A DNA stretch of 64,000 nt from Eukaryota sp. TZLM1-RC (taxonomy: Eukaryota > Metamonada: BaSk clade): the NCBI GenBank assembly GCA_040285825.1, contig JAUPSS010000005.1, positions 1 to 64,000 on the forward strand, read 5' to 3'. The notes under the pieces are model-generated. The model worked only from the letters and a program-made list of their open reading frames with translations, was not told where the DNA came from and did not search any database. Numbering within the stretch: position 1 is the stretch's first letter; every line of letters begins with the position of its first letter. Positions 12,661 to 23,890 of this stretch are shown here, in pieces. Both the position numbers and the translations under genes were made by a program.

Positions 12661-13889
12661 CTGGTTATCAGTGTTTACATGTTTCCACTTTCCATTAACC
12701 TACAATTACATTTCTCTCTCTTAATTATTAAGTCAAGAAAGTGCTGTTCGGAATCTTCTATGACCTGTTCTTAGTGCTCATAGATTGTTATATTCCACGG
12801 TGCTCAGTCCACACGGTATTTCAATGACATCATTCATGGCTGCTCAAGGTATACAGCCTGTGGTTTTATCTGGAGTCCATGTTTTGAATCTTGTTTTGGG
12901 ATTAGTGGCACGTGTTGGTTCAAATAAATTGTTCATTAAATTGCCCAATTTGGACGGAAGAAAACTGATTTTTTGTTAAAATATGTTTTAATATGTTAAT
13001 GTTATTTATTATTGTTTATTCACTTTTCAATTCTGTAAGGAGTTATTACCTTTTAGTTTGTTAATTATTGTGGGAAGATTTGGTTTTCCCTCGTTGAAGT
13101 ACATATTGTGCAAGTCTCAAAGATCACCCTATTCTCCGTGGTGTTGAGCAAATTCTTTCTCAATTTGTTGCTTTCTTATTTTTTGTTGTTTCTATTGTAG
13201 TGTCAGATCCTTATTTTTCTTTTATCCCCATCACTGTTTTCCTCTTAGCTGTCTATTCAAGCTGATTTGTTTATTTCTCCTGGTTTAGGCAACCTGAGGT
13301 GGATTAGAAAGATAATGAATGTTTGAAAGAATCTACTGTCTTATTTTTTTTAACACGAAATTAGATCGTGTACTTTTGGGAATTTTCCTCGGATATTGGC
13401 ACTATTCGCTTCATTTTAAAATTCTTAACAACATTCACAACAACCTGCTTAACAACTTTCGTAAGGAAAACGCCTGAACTCCGCACTTTGAACCAATCCA
13501 TTTTCACAGTTTTTAGGATTATATGTTTCTCCAGCATTGACCAACGTTTATAATGTTGCTATAGACTGATTCCAATATTGTTGAGAACTTGTTAAACCTG
13601 AGGAGTGCGATATTGCTTTCACCATATTGTATAATATTGGTCTATTCAATCAACTATACTGGAGGACTTTTTTGCTGTTAACATTGAAAGTAAACTCAGT
13701 ACTTTCATAGACGTTTTTGAATACTGTACAAAACAAGGTGTTGAACAACAAAACAATGATCGGCCTTCTGGTAGAATTTCATGAAGGTTCCACCTTGGAC
13801 ATACAGGTCTGAACTATTTCCTCAATTTCCAGCTGATGAGATCAGTAGACCTACTGGGTATACAGAAATATTTTCATTTATTCCAATCA
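12661..13889. other. Gene-free, probably decayed mobile DNA
   Basis: This is 1.2 kb of AT-rich sequence after the WDR7-like stop. It has only short frames (61-64 codons) with no recognisable family and no good match to the other repeats in the window. It leads into LINE debris, so it is probably old mobile-element sequence, but I see no feature that proves this. Confidence 0.4.
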
Positions 13890-14200
13890 AACACAAAATA
13901 TACGACCAGGTTAAAATTCTATGTCTTCATAACCCAAATCAGCCAAGAAGAATTGACTGGATGTTTTTCCTTCTTAAAAGCGTCCAAGACATAACAAAGC
14001 TGAAGATAATATGGGAACAACACCTTTAAAAATGGAAAATACAATTCTGTTTTGCCAAAAACTCTTGTCAAAAACTCTTCCAGTACATTGTTTTACATTT
14101 TCAACAAAATCATCCAGAAAAAAAAGCAAGAGGACCAGGTGTGCCATGAAGGGATGCTGCAAATGGACAGAGAACATAATGAGTATGCAAGTCTGCATTT
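13890..14200 (-). mobile_element. LINE C-terminal fragment
   Basis: On the minus strand the frame reads FLDDFVENVKQ, then WQNRIVFSIFKG, then ALLCLGRF. This is the end of the LINE reading frame seen also at 53.79-54.1 kb (WQNRIVFSIFKGVVPFL) and 42.6 kb (WHNRIVFSILKA). The DNA match to 53.79 kb (CTTCATAACCCAAATCAGCC) continues through the coding end. Only the 3' end survives. Confidence 0.75.
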
Positions 14201-15099
14201 AAGGATAACAATTTTCCGTTGTATTTGTGAGTTTTTGCTTTTTCGAAAACAGTTAAGGGGTTTCTTTATTTTGATTGAGCCATTGGAATAAAAGAATCAT
14301 TGCATACATCAGTGGATCTCACATCTGTAATAAAAATAGGGTATACAGAAACGTAAATAAGTAAGGCATCACAGGCTGCGGGTTACAGGGCTGTTAAGAT
14401 GAGGTTTCCCAACTCAACGATTTATGTATTGGACAATCGTAAGCGCTCGTTTTAAGATTAATTGAGGGTCTTCTTCAACAGTTTCTGCCGTCATGTGTAC
14501 TTCACTGGATAAAAATTATTAACTCGACTTTGATCTGTCAATGAGTTCTCATCAGGTATTCTTGTGAAGTGTAATAAGAAAATAGAAGATTTCATCACGT
14601 TTCTTGTTACTAATATCATGTTGTTGGTATAAATCTAAAAATTGATCACCTCGAAGGTCCAGAGAGCTTTTGGATACTGGTGTTAAAAACTTGAAAAATC
14701 ATTACCATCAACTAAAAAAGGGCTTTTGAATTGGCTTAATCTCAAACTATCAAAAGAAATTAACATAGATAATGTTGTTACGTACCCTTTCAGTTTGTGC
14801 ATTTCTGTTGAAAAAACTTTCCACATCTGCTTTGTCAACATAAACTCAAATCAATTGAGTGATTAATTTTTTCAATTTAAAATTGACACAAATAGATTTA
14901 ATATGGAAATGGTTTTGTTTGCCGCGATTTGGGAATACAGAATTGCAAGTCAATTAGATCATTTTTTAATGTCTATACATTGATGTTGCTGAAGTCGATA
15001 TTTTTCAGGACAAACGAACCGTTGTTTGTGAATCAGGTAAACGTGATTTTTTGTATTCTGGGCACAAATGGAAAAATAAAAATTAAATTAATATTTATT
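14201..15099. other. Gene-free stretch
   Basis: No open frame above about 80 codons, no RNA gene and no recognisable repeat were found here. From about 15060 the sequence becomes the A/T-rich 3' tail of the following LINE. Confidence 0.4.
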
Positions 15100-15205
15100 T
15101 TCTACGAAGAATCAAGTAGAAACAAAACAAACTAAAACACATAAGAAAATAAATTCTCCACGCCAACTCTTGATGAATCCTTATAAAGTTTGGACATCAT
15201 TAAAC

Positions 15206-15991
15206 TCAAGTACCTGGGAACACTTCTGTACAAAGCGAAAATGATACGACTCTTCCATAAATTCCCTGCAAAATTCTTACCACTTGAGATTCAAAGGCAG
15301 CAAAGACGGGATTATTAATCTTAGTCACACTAAGTCGTTTAGAAGAATCCAGGTCTTCAATACCAATAAGAACAGACGTCTGTAATTTCACAACAGCAAG
15401 ATGAAGATTGGTAAAAGATCTCGAAGGCACAGCAGGCAAACTTGAAGGAAAACTCCTATTCCAAACATCAACAGGTAGTTCCTGCACCATGTTTTCAAGA
15501 AAAACTAATAAAGGATGTGATTCATTCAAAGGAATATGATCAAAACGAAGTTTCCACTCAAAAAGAAAATTTTTCATACCACCAATAAAAGCACTTTTGC
15601 ATAAATACTTTGCCTTTGAAAAACCAACTCCACCAAATTTAGGACTAAAAAATGCATGATAAAGAATTTTAGATGGACAAACTTCTACTAAATTTCCTAA
15701 GAAATTTGTCCTCACAGTATTGAAATGACGTGCAAAATCATGAGAAATTGTGGAAGATAAAGAACGAAGAATATGATTAATTTTTGATCCAAAACACACA
15801 TTTAGGACCGAAAACGCTAAATGTTTGTCAATTTCTAGATCTTGAATAGCCAAAAGTTGCTCTTCGATTTTTTCCAAAATGCCTGACAAAATCGATTTCA
15901 CCTGTTCACAATTTCTAAAATAAGAGCCAAGAAACCGAATAGCATCTTCCTCGTAATCAACGTAATTGATAAAAGTTTCATTAAATGCCAC
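15206..15991 (-). pseudogene. LINE A C-terminal region
   Basis: The 261-residue frame carries FGGVGFSKAKYLCKSAFIGGMKNF and a DVWNRSFPSSLPAVPSRSF region. Both align with LINE B (GGLDFHKSKYLCKAAF; HIWSNCFPADIQEIPPRSL). After FES the frame jumps into the 3'-terminal block also present at 8.8-9.0 kb. The zinc/endonuclease portion is therefore deleted. Confidence 0.75.
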
Positions 15992-16035
15992 CTCCGCATT
16001 CTGATTACCAATAATTGCGGATGGCCGATAAGTGA

Positions 16036-16416
16036 TTAATCATATGCATAAGCACATATATGAATGTCAGGAAAATCCGATTTAAATTTTACCAATACTG
16101 ATTGCAGTGCTAAGCAAAAGAAAAATGGACCCAATAAATCCCATTGTTTGACGCCTCTTGACGAAACAATATTCACAGAATGAAAAATTGAGTTAGAGGG
16201 TGATCCATACATCAATTTAAAAAACGGCAAAAGTAGAGGATAATGTAGTTCAAGTTCTTGCAAACAACTGGAGCGAAAAACCGAGTTGAAAGCATTTTTA
16301 AAATCAATGTTCAATAAATAATTTTCGCCTTTTTGATTGAAAAGTAAATCTGTACAAAACGCAGCACAAGTTGTGCCATCAGGAATTCCGATAGCAAACT
16401 GATAAGGACGAAACAA
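16036..16416 (-). pseudogene. LINE A reverse-transcriptase palm, catalytically dead
   Basis: This frame holds the RT palm. Motif A is NIDFKNAFNSVF, with its aspartate intact. Motif B reads SRGVKQWDLLGPFFF, where the family has GVKQGDPLGP, so the invariant Gly and Pro are lost. Motif C reads CAYAYD and then stops, where LINE B has TAYMDDIS. Loss of the YxDD aspartates means no RT activity. Confidence 0.85.
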
Positions 16417-16461
16417 ATTAATTGCGGATGACTTAACTCTTTTAAAAGAAATAATTGCTAA

Positions 16462-17424
16462 TTATCTCATTATGGACTCACCAACAACAATAGATCTGAC
16501 ACCACCTCCAGACTTACTTAAAGCAACTAAACGAGATGCCGTTAATGCTTGTGGTAACTTGAAACGTCCCATGATAACACTATTAAAAAAGAAAGTTAAA
16601 TCATCCAAGATTTCTGGACATATGTTGACGGCCGACTTCAAATGATCATAACTAAGTCCAGAAGGCCCAGCAGAACGACCAGACGGAAGTCCTTTAATAG
16701 CTACACTAACTTCATCACAAGTAATAGGATTAGCAGTGAAGAAATCACGTTCATTATCAGAGACGATGTGATTTATGGTGAAGTCTTCAGGTGGATAAAG
16801 AGAATTTAAAAAATCCAAAGTTTTATGATTGCAGGCAGCAGGAGAAGAGCCAGCCAATAATTTAAGAGCTGAAGAGTATTGTGAATGAAGAATCAAAGAC
16901 TCAAAACGTTTTTTGACATTTTTAGATTGTTGAACCGACCTCTTATATTTAGATTTCTTGTGTGAAGACATAGCCTTAGAAAGAAAAAATTTCCAAAAAA
17001 TCGAACGATTCCAAATGCCCTTTCGAAGAGAGAAGGTTAAAGATCGAATAACTGTTGCAAGAAAAGACGAGTGAACAGGAGAAACGAAATGAGGGATTGT
17101 AAATGGAGGTCTACAAGGATCAATTGGCGTACAAGAATCACAAACCAAAAGAGGTCGACCCGAAACATTGAATCCAGAAACTGGAGAACAACAGAACAAA
17201 CAAGATTTTGTATTACTACTGACTGAAGACGAATGAAGTATATGTGGTGGCTCAATAGACTCAATAGGTGAAAATAATGATGCCAATACATCTTCATCTG
17301 ACATAACTTTTCGCTGAGGACATGTTGTTTTTGTGTGACCAACAGTTTTGCACAAAGAACAGGTAGTCACAGAATTCTTAGGGCGTCCTCTAGAAGGTTT
17401 AGAAGTAACTGACTTCGGAGTCAT
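16462..17424 (-). pseudogene. LINE A N-terminal zinc fingers and start of RT
   Basis: The 320-residue frame begins with SRGRPKNS (AT-hook). It continues with CSLCKTVGHTKTTC, a perfect C-X2-C-X4-H-X4-C knuckle, and then a second module, CLFC to CDSC, around the signature SGRPL. That signature recurs in LINE B at 44.9 kb as SSGRPLRFC. A basic helical region follows, then RT fingers (LPSGRSAGPSGLSYDHL; RLVALSKSGGGVRSIVVGES). The frame breaks immediately after that motif. The N-terminal fingers presumably bind target DNA or element RNA, as in R2- and NeSL-type LINEs; that role is inferred. Confidence 0.85.
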
Positions 17425-17817
17425 AGATAAGCATGGAGGGGGTGAGGAATTAAATTAATTTTTAATGGTGGATAATACAATAGATAAAAATCAATAAGTG
17501 AAAAATGAGTTTAAACAGTTACATAATTGTTTAGTAAAAACAGAAGTTTCAAAAATCGAAACTGAACAGCCAGGGAAATGTCACAGGAATAATCAAGACT
17601 AAAAATACAAATAGATGAGAATGACTTGAGATGCCCTAATTTTTGAAGAGGAAAACAGATATGCGATCTCGTTTACTGAAGCAGGACAGGAAAGGAAACA
17701 GAAGATAGAGTTCATTGAATAAAAAATAAAAAATAAAAAATAAAGATGTCCTTGCTGAATTATCAACGTTTGATTTGATTGCTTATCAGGTGACAATACT
17801 AGCCATTATCAGATAGA
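17425..17817. other. Spacer: LINE A upstream end and promoter of the next gene
   Basis: AT-rich spacer with an AAAAAT microsatellite (about 17716-17745). It lies between divergent units, the LINE on the minus strand and a small gene on the plus strand. It should hold the promoter of the 17.8-kb gene, but no specific motif stands out. Confidence 0.35.
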
Positions 17818-18333
17818 ATGAACAGCCAGCTCTCCGATCGCGATACTGGATATTCTGCTAGCCGAATAGCCAGTAACAACAGCCCTGGGGCGCCTCGTTT
17901 TGTCTTGAATCACAGCACCCTTTCACAGAATACACTACCTACATTTACTCAAAGGTGTCTGAATCAGGATGTTCAATGTCCAGTTCCTCATCGGTATCCA
18001 GTTGCGTCCACTGATCGGCACGAAAAATCTCCACAGTCGCTGTCTACACTGTCTGATTCTAGTGTTTTTAACATTTCTGCAAAATCCTGTTTTTCATCAA
18101 CTATTGATGATTGTTCGTTAGCTGAAGAGCTTACGAACCTCTCGCTCACCGTCGATATGGTCGATTACTCACCCACACAGAGGGGTTCATTAATGGTACC
18201 TTTAGGCAACACTAGGGTGCGACGAAGTGCACGGTTGAACCCTCAATACTGCATATCTGAAGTACCCAGGGTGTCCAAAAATGGTGCACTGACCATAAAT
18301 GAAGCAGATGTCAAGGAAAACCTTCAAGTTTGA
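17818..18333 (+). CDS. Small disordered protein with APC/C degron-like motifs
   Basis: I do not recognise this 171-residue protein. It is rich in Ser, Thr, Asn and Pro, has no predicted fold and no membrane segment, and ends in VKENLQV, which contains a KEN box (residues 166-168). Upstream are RGSLMVPLGN, close to a D-box (R-x-x-L followed by a downstream Asn), and a basic RVRRSARLNPQ motif. Basic-patch, D-box and KEN combinations are typical of small mitotic regulators such as securin, sororin or shugoshin-type proteins, which the APC/C destroys. That assignment is an inference from short motifs only. Base composition and the long frame support a real gene. It is convergent with the ODAD2-like gene, 372 bp from stop to stop. 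Confidence 0.55.
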   Translation: MNSQLSDRDTGYSASRIASNNSPGAPRFVLNHSTLSQNTLPTFTQRCLNQDVQCPVPHRYPVASTDRHEKSPQSLSTLSDSSVFNISAKSCFSSTIDDCSLAEELTNLSLTVDMVDYSPTQRGSLMVPLGNTRVRRSARLNPQYCISEVPRVSKNGALTINEADVKENLQV

Positions 18334-18705
18334 TCAAGTGCTTTTTGTGGAAGATTGCATTTGATTTTGTACATTATTTACTAAATTTTTTGAATAATAA
18401 ACTCTGTATTTTATTTAGTTAATTTTTTCTACAACTACGACGTATGACATTCTTCTTTCTGAAATGCAGGTATCCTCTCATCAATTTATGAAAATTGAAT
18501 GTAGTTGCTTTTGCCAAAGTCAAACTTGATACCATAATCAAGAGATGTTTGATCAAAGTTCCAAACCAGAACTTGTTTCACTATTCGCATATTGAATGGA
18601 AGATTATTTGTAGCAGAACAATAAGCTACTTGTGTGGTAGTTCATTTGGTTTGATTTTATAATTTTGTATTTATCGCTTTAAATTAAATAATATTTTATC
18701 ATACA
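18334..18705. other. Convergent intergenic 3' region
   Basis: This is the shared 3' region of two converging genes. It contains AATAATAAAC close after the plus-strand stop and a very AT-rich end before the minus-strand stop, compatible with polyadenylation in both directions. No gene is seen. Confidence 0.4.
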
Positions 18706-20898
18706 TTAATTATTTTGAATATAAATTTTCCTTATGTAGCCAGTAGCTTCAGCAGCCGCTTCTTGAATTTTGTCATAATCACTTCCAAGTAGTTTTACCA
18801 ACAAAGGAACAGCACCCGCAACTCTCAACTCAAGGCTATTCTTTTCAGCCTTCGCTAACTGTGAAAGTGCTTCTGAACAAGCCCTCAACACTGTCGGTCT
18901 TGGGTCTTTTAGAAATTTAACCAATGGAGTGACTGCAGAAAGGTGTGCAAAACGTACTCTATTGGCTGGAAGGCTACAAACGACTGTAATTGCCTCGCAA
19001 AGAGCTCTAGACAATCCACCATCAATTGGTGGTGCTCTGATGTCTGTTATAGACAGATCAGTGAAATTGTCTGGTGCAGAGGGATCAAAAATGAGCCCAT
19101 CATCGACAGAAATTTCAAGACTGGTTGCAATTCCGACCAAACGAGCCAACAAAGGAACTACACCATCTTCTGTTATTACTTTTAGATTTCCTTCACTTTT
19201 GGCAACCTTACTGACTGCCATACAACCATTACAGACAAGCGTGACGTCGTCTACAGTCAGCAACCCCAACAAAAGCTCCAGACCACCTATAAATGTTCTA
19301 CCAATAGTTTCCACATTCTCCAAGGACAACAAAGGAACAGCAGCAGCAGCGGCATTGGACTTTACCAAATCATTGCTAGATCTGAATAAACTCCACAACA
19401 ACCTCAACGCATCCAACTCAGTCATTATCTTTGCACAGTCCTTATCTTGACCCAGCGATGCAAGTGCTGCAGTGACAGGAATTAAAAGGTCATTTTGAGT
19501 TGATAAAAGACATTTAATTAGCATTGGTAGAATATTAGCATTTTTAATTGCTTGAGGGCCAATTGGGTGATGTCTTGAAATGTAACAAATGCACTTACAT
19601 GCTAGGATTTGGGCATTGGAATTGGAGCTATTGACAAGGTTAGCCAAATGCATAACCAATTTGCATTCAATAAATGATTTTGCTATTTCGCTGTCAATGC
19701 TAGCGACTGAGCAACAAGATAACAAGTGTTCCAAACCATCGACAAGTGATTGATTGATATTTGATTGATTACTTGACTGACCAAAAGAGGAAGCTAACTG
19801 TCCTAATAAGGTAACAATATGGGAAAGACTGTTGTTGTCTTTTTTTCCTTTCAAAAGTGTATTTAGTTCTTTCTTTGAAGACAGTAAAAATCTAAGTACT
19901 GCTGTTGATGCCAATCGAATATTAAAGTCAATGTTTGGTTCTAAAAGAGACACCAAATTATTAAAAGTTTTTTCATTGTAGAAATCTTCAATTCCAGAGC
20001 AATTTTTTACAAGCAGTGACAAGCACTTGACAAGTGGCAATAACAAAGAAGAGATCATCTCCAAATTTTCGTCATGTCCATCACGTTGACGACTTGCCAG
20101 AGAGTTGAACAATTTTTGAAGTGCTTTTAACCCATCTAATGATTTAAACAACTGAATATTTTTTTTGTTTTTAAAAGCACTTTCAAACAATCTACATACA
20201 GAAGATCCAATTTTAAAGGCATCCAAAGAATCAAGTTTTAATAACAAAGGATCAGGATCTCTTTGATGACGAGTGGTGACGTGGCCCTTCCTGGTTAGTA
20301 CAGTACAGCATGATTGAAGTAAATAGAGGGCAAGACCTAGAGAACATTTCTTGGGGATTCTTGAAGAGTCTTGAATAGTCAACGGTGCTCGCAAAGACTT
20401 TCTATTTGCCGCAGTGTTGAAAGAGATCTTTGCCATAGCATCCAAGAGAGAAGTTATTTGGTCTACATCCAGTTTTGGAGACATCATCAACGTGTCATCA
20501 TTGGAAAGTCGTTGACCAAGAACTACTATTGCATTGTGGGAAGCAGCAGTATTCTGAACAAGTGGATGAGAAGCACAAGAGGCTAGGATGTTGGCAGCAG
20601 CTGTACAAGATTTGGATGATAGGGAAGGAACAAGAGAAAGTATGGTGGGTACTCCATCAAAGTAGACAAATGCAAGCTGTGCCTCGGTAGTTGAAAGGTT
20701 AACCTCTGATAAAAAGAGTAAAGCAGCATCAATAGCTGATTGTTTTGAATTGGTTTGGCCCTGTAGTGATGAGATAAGGCGCTGAACAGCTAAAGCCTCT
20801 GAAGAACCATCAACCCGGGTCTTGTGGATCGATAGTAGTAGTTCCTCTGAATCAAACCCGTCATCATTATCTGAATCATGATAACGAGATGTAGCCAT
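18706..20898 (-). CDS. ODAD2: Armadillo-repeat protein, ODAD2/ARMC4-like
   Basis: The 730-residue product consists of ARM repeats almost throughout, after a short acidic N-terminus (MATSRYHDSDNDD). The last 90 residues are the most telling. RVRFAHLSAVTPLVKFLKD, a VLRACSEALSQLAKAEKN helix pair and VAGAVPLLVKLLGS-DYDKIQEAAAEA-GYIRKI run in the same order and spacing as the C-terminus of ARMC4/ODAD2. ODAD2 is part of the complex that docks outer dynein arms on ciliary doublets. The protein is shorter than vertebrate ODAD2 (about 1040), mainly at the N-terminus. A Vac8- or ARMC3-like ARM protein is the alternative. The ATG is the first in frame, and the promoter lies in 20899-21055. Confidence 0.65.
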   Translation of the reverse strand: MATSRYHDSDNDDGFDSEELLLSIHKTRVDGSSEALAVQRLISSLQGQTNSKQSAIDAALLFLSEVNLSTTEAQLAFVYFDGVPTILSLVPSLSSKSCTAAANILASCASHPLVQNTAASHNAIVVLGQRLSNDDTLMMSPKLDVDQITSLLDAMAKISFNTAANRKSLRAPLTIQDSSRIPKKCSLGLALYLLQSCCTVLTRKGHVTTRHQRDPDPLLLKLDSLDAFKIGSSVCRLFESAFKNKKNIQLFKSLDGLKALQKLFNSLASRQRDGHDENLEMISSLLLPLVKCLSLLVKNCSGIEDFYNEKTFNNLVSLLEPNIDFNIRLASTAVLRFLLSSKKELNTLLKGKKDNNSLSHIVTLLGQLASSFGQSSNQSNINQSLVDGLEHLLSCCSVASIDSEIAKSFIECKLVMHLANLVNSSNSNAQILACKCICYISRHHPIGPQAIKNANILPMLIKCLLSTQNDLLIPVTAALASLGQDKDCAKIMTELDALRLLWSLFRSSNDLVKSNAAAAAVPLLSLENVETIGRTFIGGLELLLGLLTVDDVTLVCNGCMAVSKVAKSEGNLKVITEDGVVPLLARLVGIATSLEISVDDGLIFDPSAPDNFTDLSITDIRAPPIDGGLSRALCEAITVVCSLPANRVRFAHLSAVTPLVKFLKDPRPTVLRACSEALSQLAKAEKNSLELRVAGAVPLLVKLLGSDYDKIQEAAAEATGYIRKIYIQNN

Positions 20899-21054
20899 GA
20901 TAACGTGTATATAATGGAACGTTGAACAATTAAGTAGGGTTATGTGATGGAAAAATATCTAATGAGAGCTTTTATGCGTCTCCTTTTGAAAAATATTTGG
21001 GATTTAATTTTGCCAATTTTGATATATTTATAAATCTATTTATTTTTGGACTTC

Positions 21055-21460
21055 CACACTTAACAAAATAAACTCAGAACTAATGGGACGAAATTCATTG
21101 AACCAACAATTGCTCTACAGATTCTTCATCTACTTGCTGTCTCGCTAAAGCTTCTCTAATTCGATTAAAAATCCGAGGCAATCTAGCAATTATGGCAAAT
21201 TGAATTCGAGATCGCCATAAAAAGATATCAAATCTTTTCAATAAATAAAATTTTGATATTTTCCAATTAATTCCCAATTTGCTTATTCTCATCTTCTGGA
21301 TGGTCTCAATGGCTCTTACATGAAAAACTTTATGTCTAGTGGTAGGAATTGTTGTATTTGTACATCGTCTATACTCGACGAAACTTGGGAGACTTGTCCA
21401 GATAACTGTTGGTTTGTAAAGGACAAGGATGGCCTTGAAAGACAACGGATGTGCCACTTA
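21055..21460 (-). mobile_element. LINE C 3'-end fragment
   Basis: The minus-strand frame ends with KRFDIFLWRSRIQFAIIARLPRIF and DEESVEQLLVQ-stop. The DNA after the stop (TTCGTCCCATTAGTTMTGA in coding sense) recurs at 24.6 and 42.35 kb. It is therefore a truncated copy of a LINE family whose 3' end is found at least three times in this window. Confidence 0.75.
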
Positions 21461-22349
21461 TAGATCGGTAGCTTGAAATGGCATTTTTCCCTTACAACGC
21501 TATCAAATAGGTGATCTTGTCCCTTTCTTCACCTCCGCACAATTAAGAACGCATAAATAGAATATCATCAGTATTTTTATATAAAACAAAATAAACCAAA
21601 TTTTTTAAACGAAAATATTAATTCATGTCCTAAAATGATAAATAATTAAATTATTTAAGAGACACCCTAAATATACAACTAAATATATAAAACTGGCTAA
21701 ATAGACAAAACTCAAGCACGACAATTTTGTGATCAATTTATGGAAAGGACTGTTGCTCATTCACAAAAAACTTAGAATTTACTGCAACTAGAAATATACT
21801 GATATGTTCAAACCGCTGACAGGAGTCTTCAGCAAGTTTGATATTCGCAAGATGCAAGAGGTTGTTCAAAGCATTGAAGACAACGACAATATTTTAACCA
21901 ACTCTTCCCTCAAAGCTCGTAATTTTACCGATACTAATGTCATTATGAGGTTTAGAGCATCGGGACAGCAGTTGCTGCCAGATTTCCTTCATCCTCAAGG
22001 GACATCAATTTTGATCCTTTTGTAATTGACAATTTTGAAGAACCTCTCCAACAAGAAAAGGAAAAGGAACATGAAAACGGTGTTGAAGCAGCTCTTCAGT
22101 CAGTCAGTTTTTCAAAGAATACAGGAGTTCTTCGAAGTTCAAAAGCATATCCTAGTTCATCACATCCAATCATTGATAGCAAACGCGCCACAAGAACCAT
22201 TAACGCAGGTTCGTAGTAGAGAAAGACCTATTGGAAACAGAATAAGACTCCCGTCCTTACATGAAGTTGTGGAAAGGGATGTAACAACAACAGTCAGAAG
22301 TAGATGTGCTTTATGTAACCAAAGCAGAGTACGCATAAATCCTTAACCA
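21461..22349. other. Decayed mobile-element coding sequence (plus strand)
   Basis: Short plus-strand frames at 21804-22025 and 22026-22346 are joined in content but out of frame. The second ends with TTVRSRCALCNQSRVRI, a CX2C motif in a basic context like the C-terminal zinc element of piggyBac-type transposases. That resemblance is weak and I do not assign a superfamily. No intact gene is seen. Confidence 0.35.
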
Positions 22350-22797
22350 TCAACACGTGTTGGAAGGTGTTAAGAATCCTTAATACCGCGTGCTATGCTT
22401 TTGTCATACCTCATGGATTGATTTTGCTTTGATAGTTATTACATACTACTTTAACAAACATTTATTAATAAAATGCTACAAATAGTCTTCATTCAAATCA
22501 AAGAATTGGATCTGGTTGGTAATCCGTATCACTTTCGATTTCTTGCTCCTAGCCACATCTTTTGGTGATGGCAGTTGCTCCAGAATGGGACACTGTCTTT
22601 AAATTTGACAATCGTAACCCTCCTGTGGTTTCCACCAACTTTGACTTTAAGAAGAGTGTAAAAGTGCAGTGAATAGGTTGTTGTGAAGTTTTATTATGAA
22701 ACGGAAACGGGGAAACAGAAACACGTTTTATGCAACACTATAAAACTATATTAAGCAATATTAATTGGGTTCTTAACACGCTCCAACACGTGTTGAC
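22350..22797. repeat. MITE-like segment bounded by inverted repeats
   Basis: CAACACGTGTTGGA-x-x-GTGTTAAGAA (22351-22375) is repeated in inverted orientation at 22770-22795 (TTCTTAACACGCTCCAACACG...). Each arm also contains the 12-bp palindrome CAACACGTGTTG. The roughly 450-bp interior has no long frame. Near its right end it carries GAAAC repeats followed by TGCAACACTA (22730-22739), which resembles the hAT terminus at 30902-30911. This looks like a non-autonomous element or two nested ends. Confidence 0.5.
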
Positions 22798-23389
22798 ACA
22801 TGTTAAAGAAATAAAGACTAGATTTTTCACCAGTGTTTATACTCATTGAATCAAGAAGAAGTGTGATGATGTCATGTGTCTCCCTTAGGAAATATAATTT
22901 GACCGAAAAAATTTGATCTCAAAATAAATTTTCGTGCTTGAGTTTTGTAAATTTAGCCAGTTTTGTATATTTATTTGTAAATTTAGATTGTTTCTTATTT
23001 CAACGTCAACTCTTTTTACATGGATGGAATGTTTAAAGACAGATTGACTCGTGAAAATGTTAAGTCCCAATCAATTAACAATTGTTGTTTTCTAGTAATA
23101 ATCAGCTGGTTTTGTTTCAATTGTTAAATTAATTGAACAAGAATACAAAAGTTTAGGCAGACAAAAAGTCCAAAAAATCAGCAGTTTTATAGGGGGTTAG
23201 CTGTTACAAGCTTGCCACGTGCAAACCATGTAAAAGTTTGGGCTATAAAGATAGAAAGGCATCGTTGAAGCCCATAAACAATTATCTAGTAGTTGGTAGC
23301 GTTGTTGCCCATTGAGAAGCCCATGTAAGCGGTTAATTGAGGTGTACACTTCAGTTTGTATTGCGGATATTTACATCCCTCTTCAATCA
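22798..23389. other. Gene-free stretch
   Basis: About 590 bp of AT-rich sequence with no open frame above 61 codons, no recognisable repeat and no RNA gene that I can support. Confidence 0.4.
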
Positions 23390-23890
23390 CTCTAGGTATA
23401 CCCACAGTGAGCTAAAATAGATAAAGGTTCACAAACGAGTGGTTCAGATTCTTTCCTATCCCTCAATTGTGCGTCGTTTGCGCAAAGTTTGGCTAGGGTT
23501 ACAAGTTTGACTGCGATAGCACAAGAAGAAGAAAAAGTATTGACATAAGAACAGGAGATACAAGATACAATAGAAGACATGTGATAAAAAGCAGAATCAA
23601 GTTGAGGGTTAAAAACCTGCCAAAATAGGCAAGCAGAAGTCCAGAATTGTAACAAGTGTAAAATTTGATAGATGATTTCTTTATCACTACATGATAGACA
23701 CTCTCCACCCACTTGTGTTGCTGAACTTGGGTATTGACCCGCCCACCATTGCATACTTTGTACCTGTTCTTCGGTCAGAAGAAAACAGAAAACGTGTTGC
23801 ATCGCTGCTTTCTACATTTTTGAAACTTTTCTTAAACGCCATTTTCTCTCTGAGTCTAGACTCACTCCTCATTACAAAAGAAGACAATTA
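23390..23890 (-). pseudogene. Possible retroelement fragment with a zinc motif
   Basis: Overlapping minus-strand frames of 66-136 codons are present. One reads GGECLSCSDKEIIYQILHLLQFW, a CX2C...E...H pattern like the zinc-binding end of some LINE reverse transcriptases (C-x2-C...ET..H.L..C). The frames are out of register with each other, so this is a decayed copy at best. The plus strand also has a 97-codon frame here, so the coding strand is uncertain. Confidence 0.3.

Larger units (their letters stand above)
15100..17424 (-). mobile_element. LINE A: non-LTR retrotransposon, broken
   Basis: A minus-strand non-LTR element is split over three frames (17424-16462, 16416-16036, 15991-15206). 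In order it has an AT-hook (RGRPK), a CCHC knuckle, a CX2C...CX2C zinc module, the reverse-transcriptase fingers and palm, a thumb-like region with the family signature FGGVGFSKAKYLCKSAF, and a short C-terminal tail shared with the truncated copy at 8.8-9.0 kb. The C-terminal zinc and restriction-like endonuclease region seen in sister copies (42.6-43.2 kb, 52.7-53.1 kb) is missing, apparently by internal deletion near 15285. There is no poly(A) tail beyond an A/T-rich end. Confidence 0.88.

Noticed and set aside
18929-19450. 173-codon plus-strand frame opposite the ARM gene
   Set aside because: It is antisense to a conserved reading frame. Its composition mirrors the Leu/Ala-rich ARM repeats, and there are no motifs.
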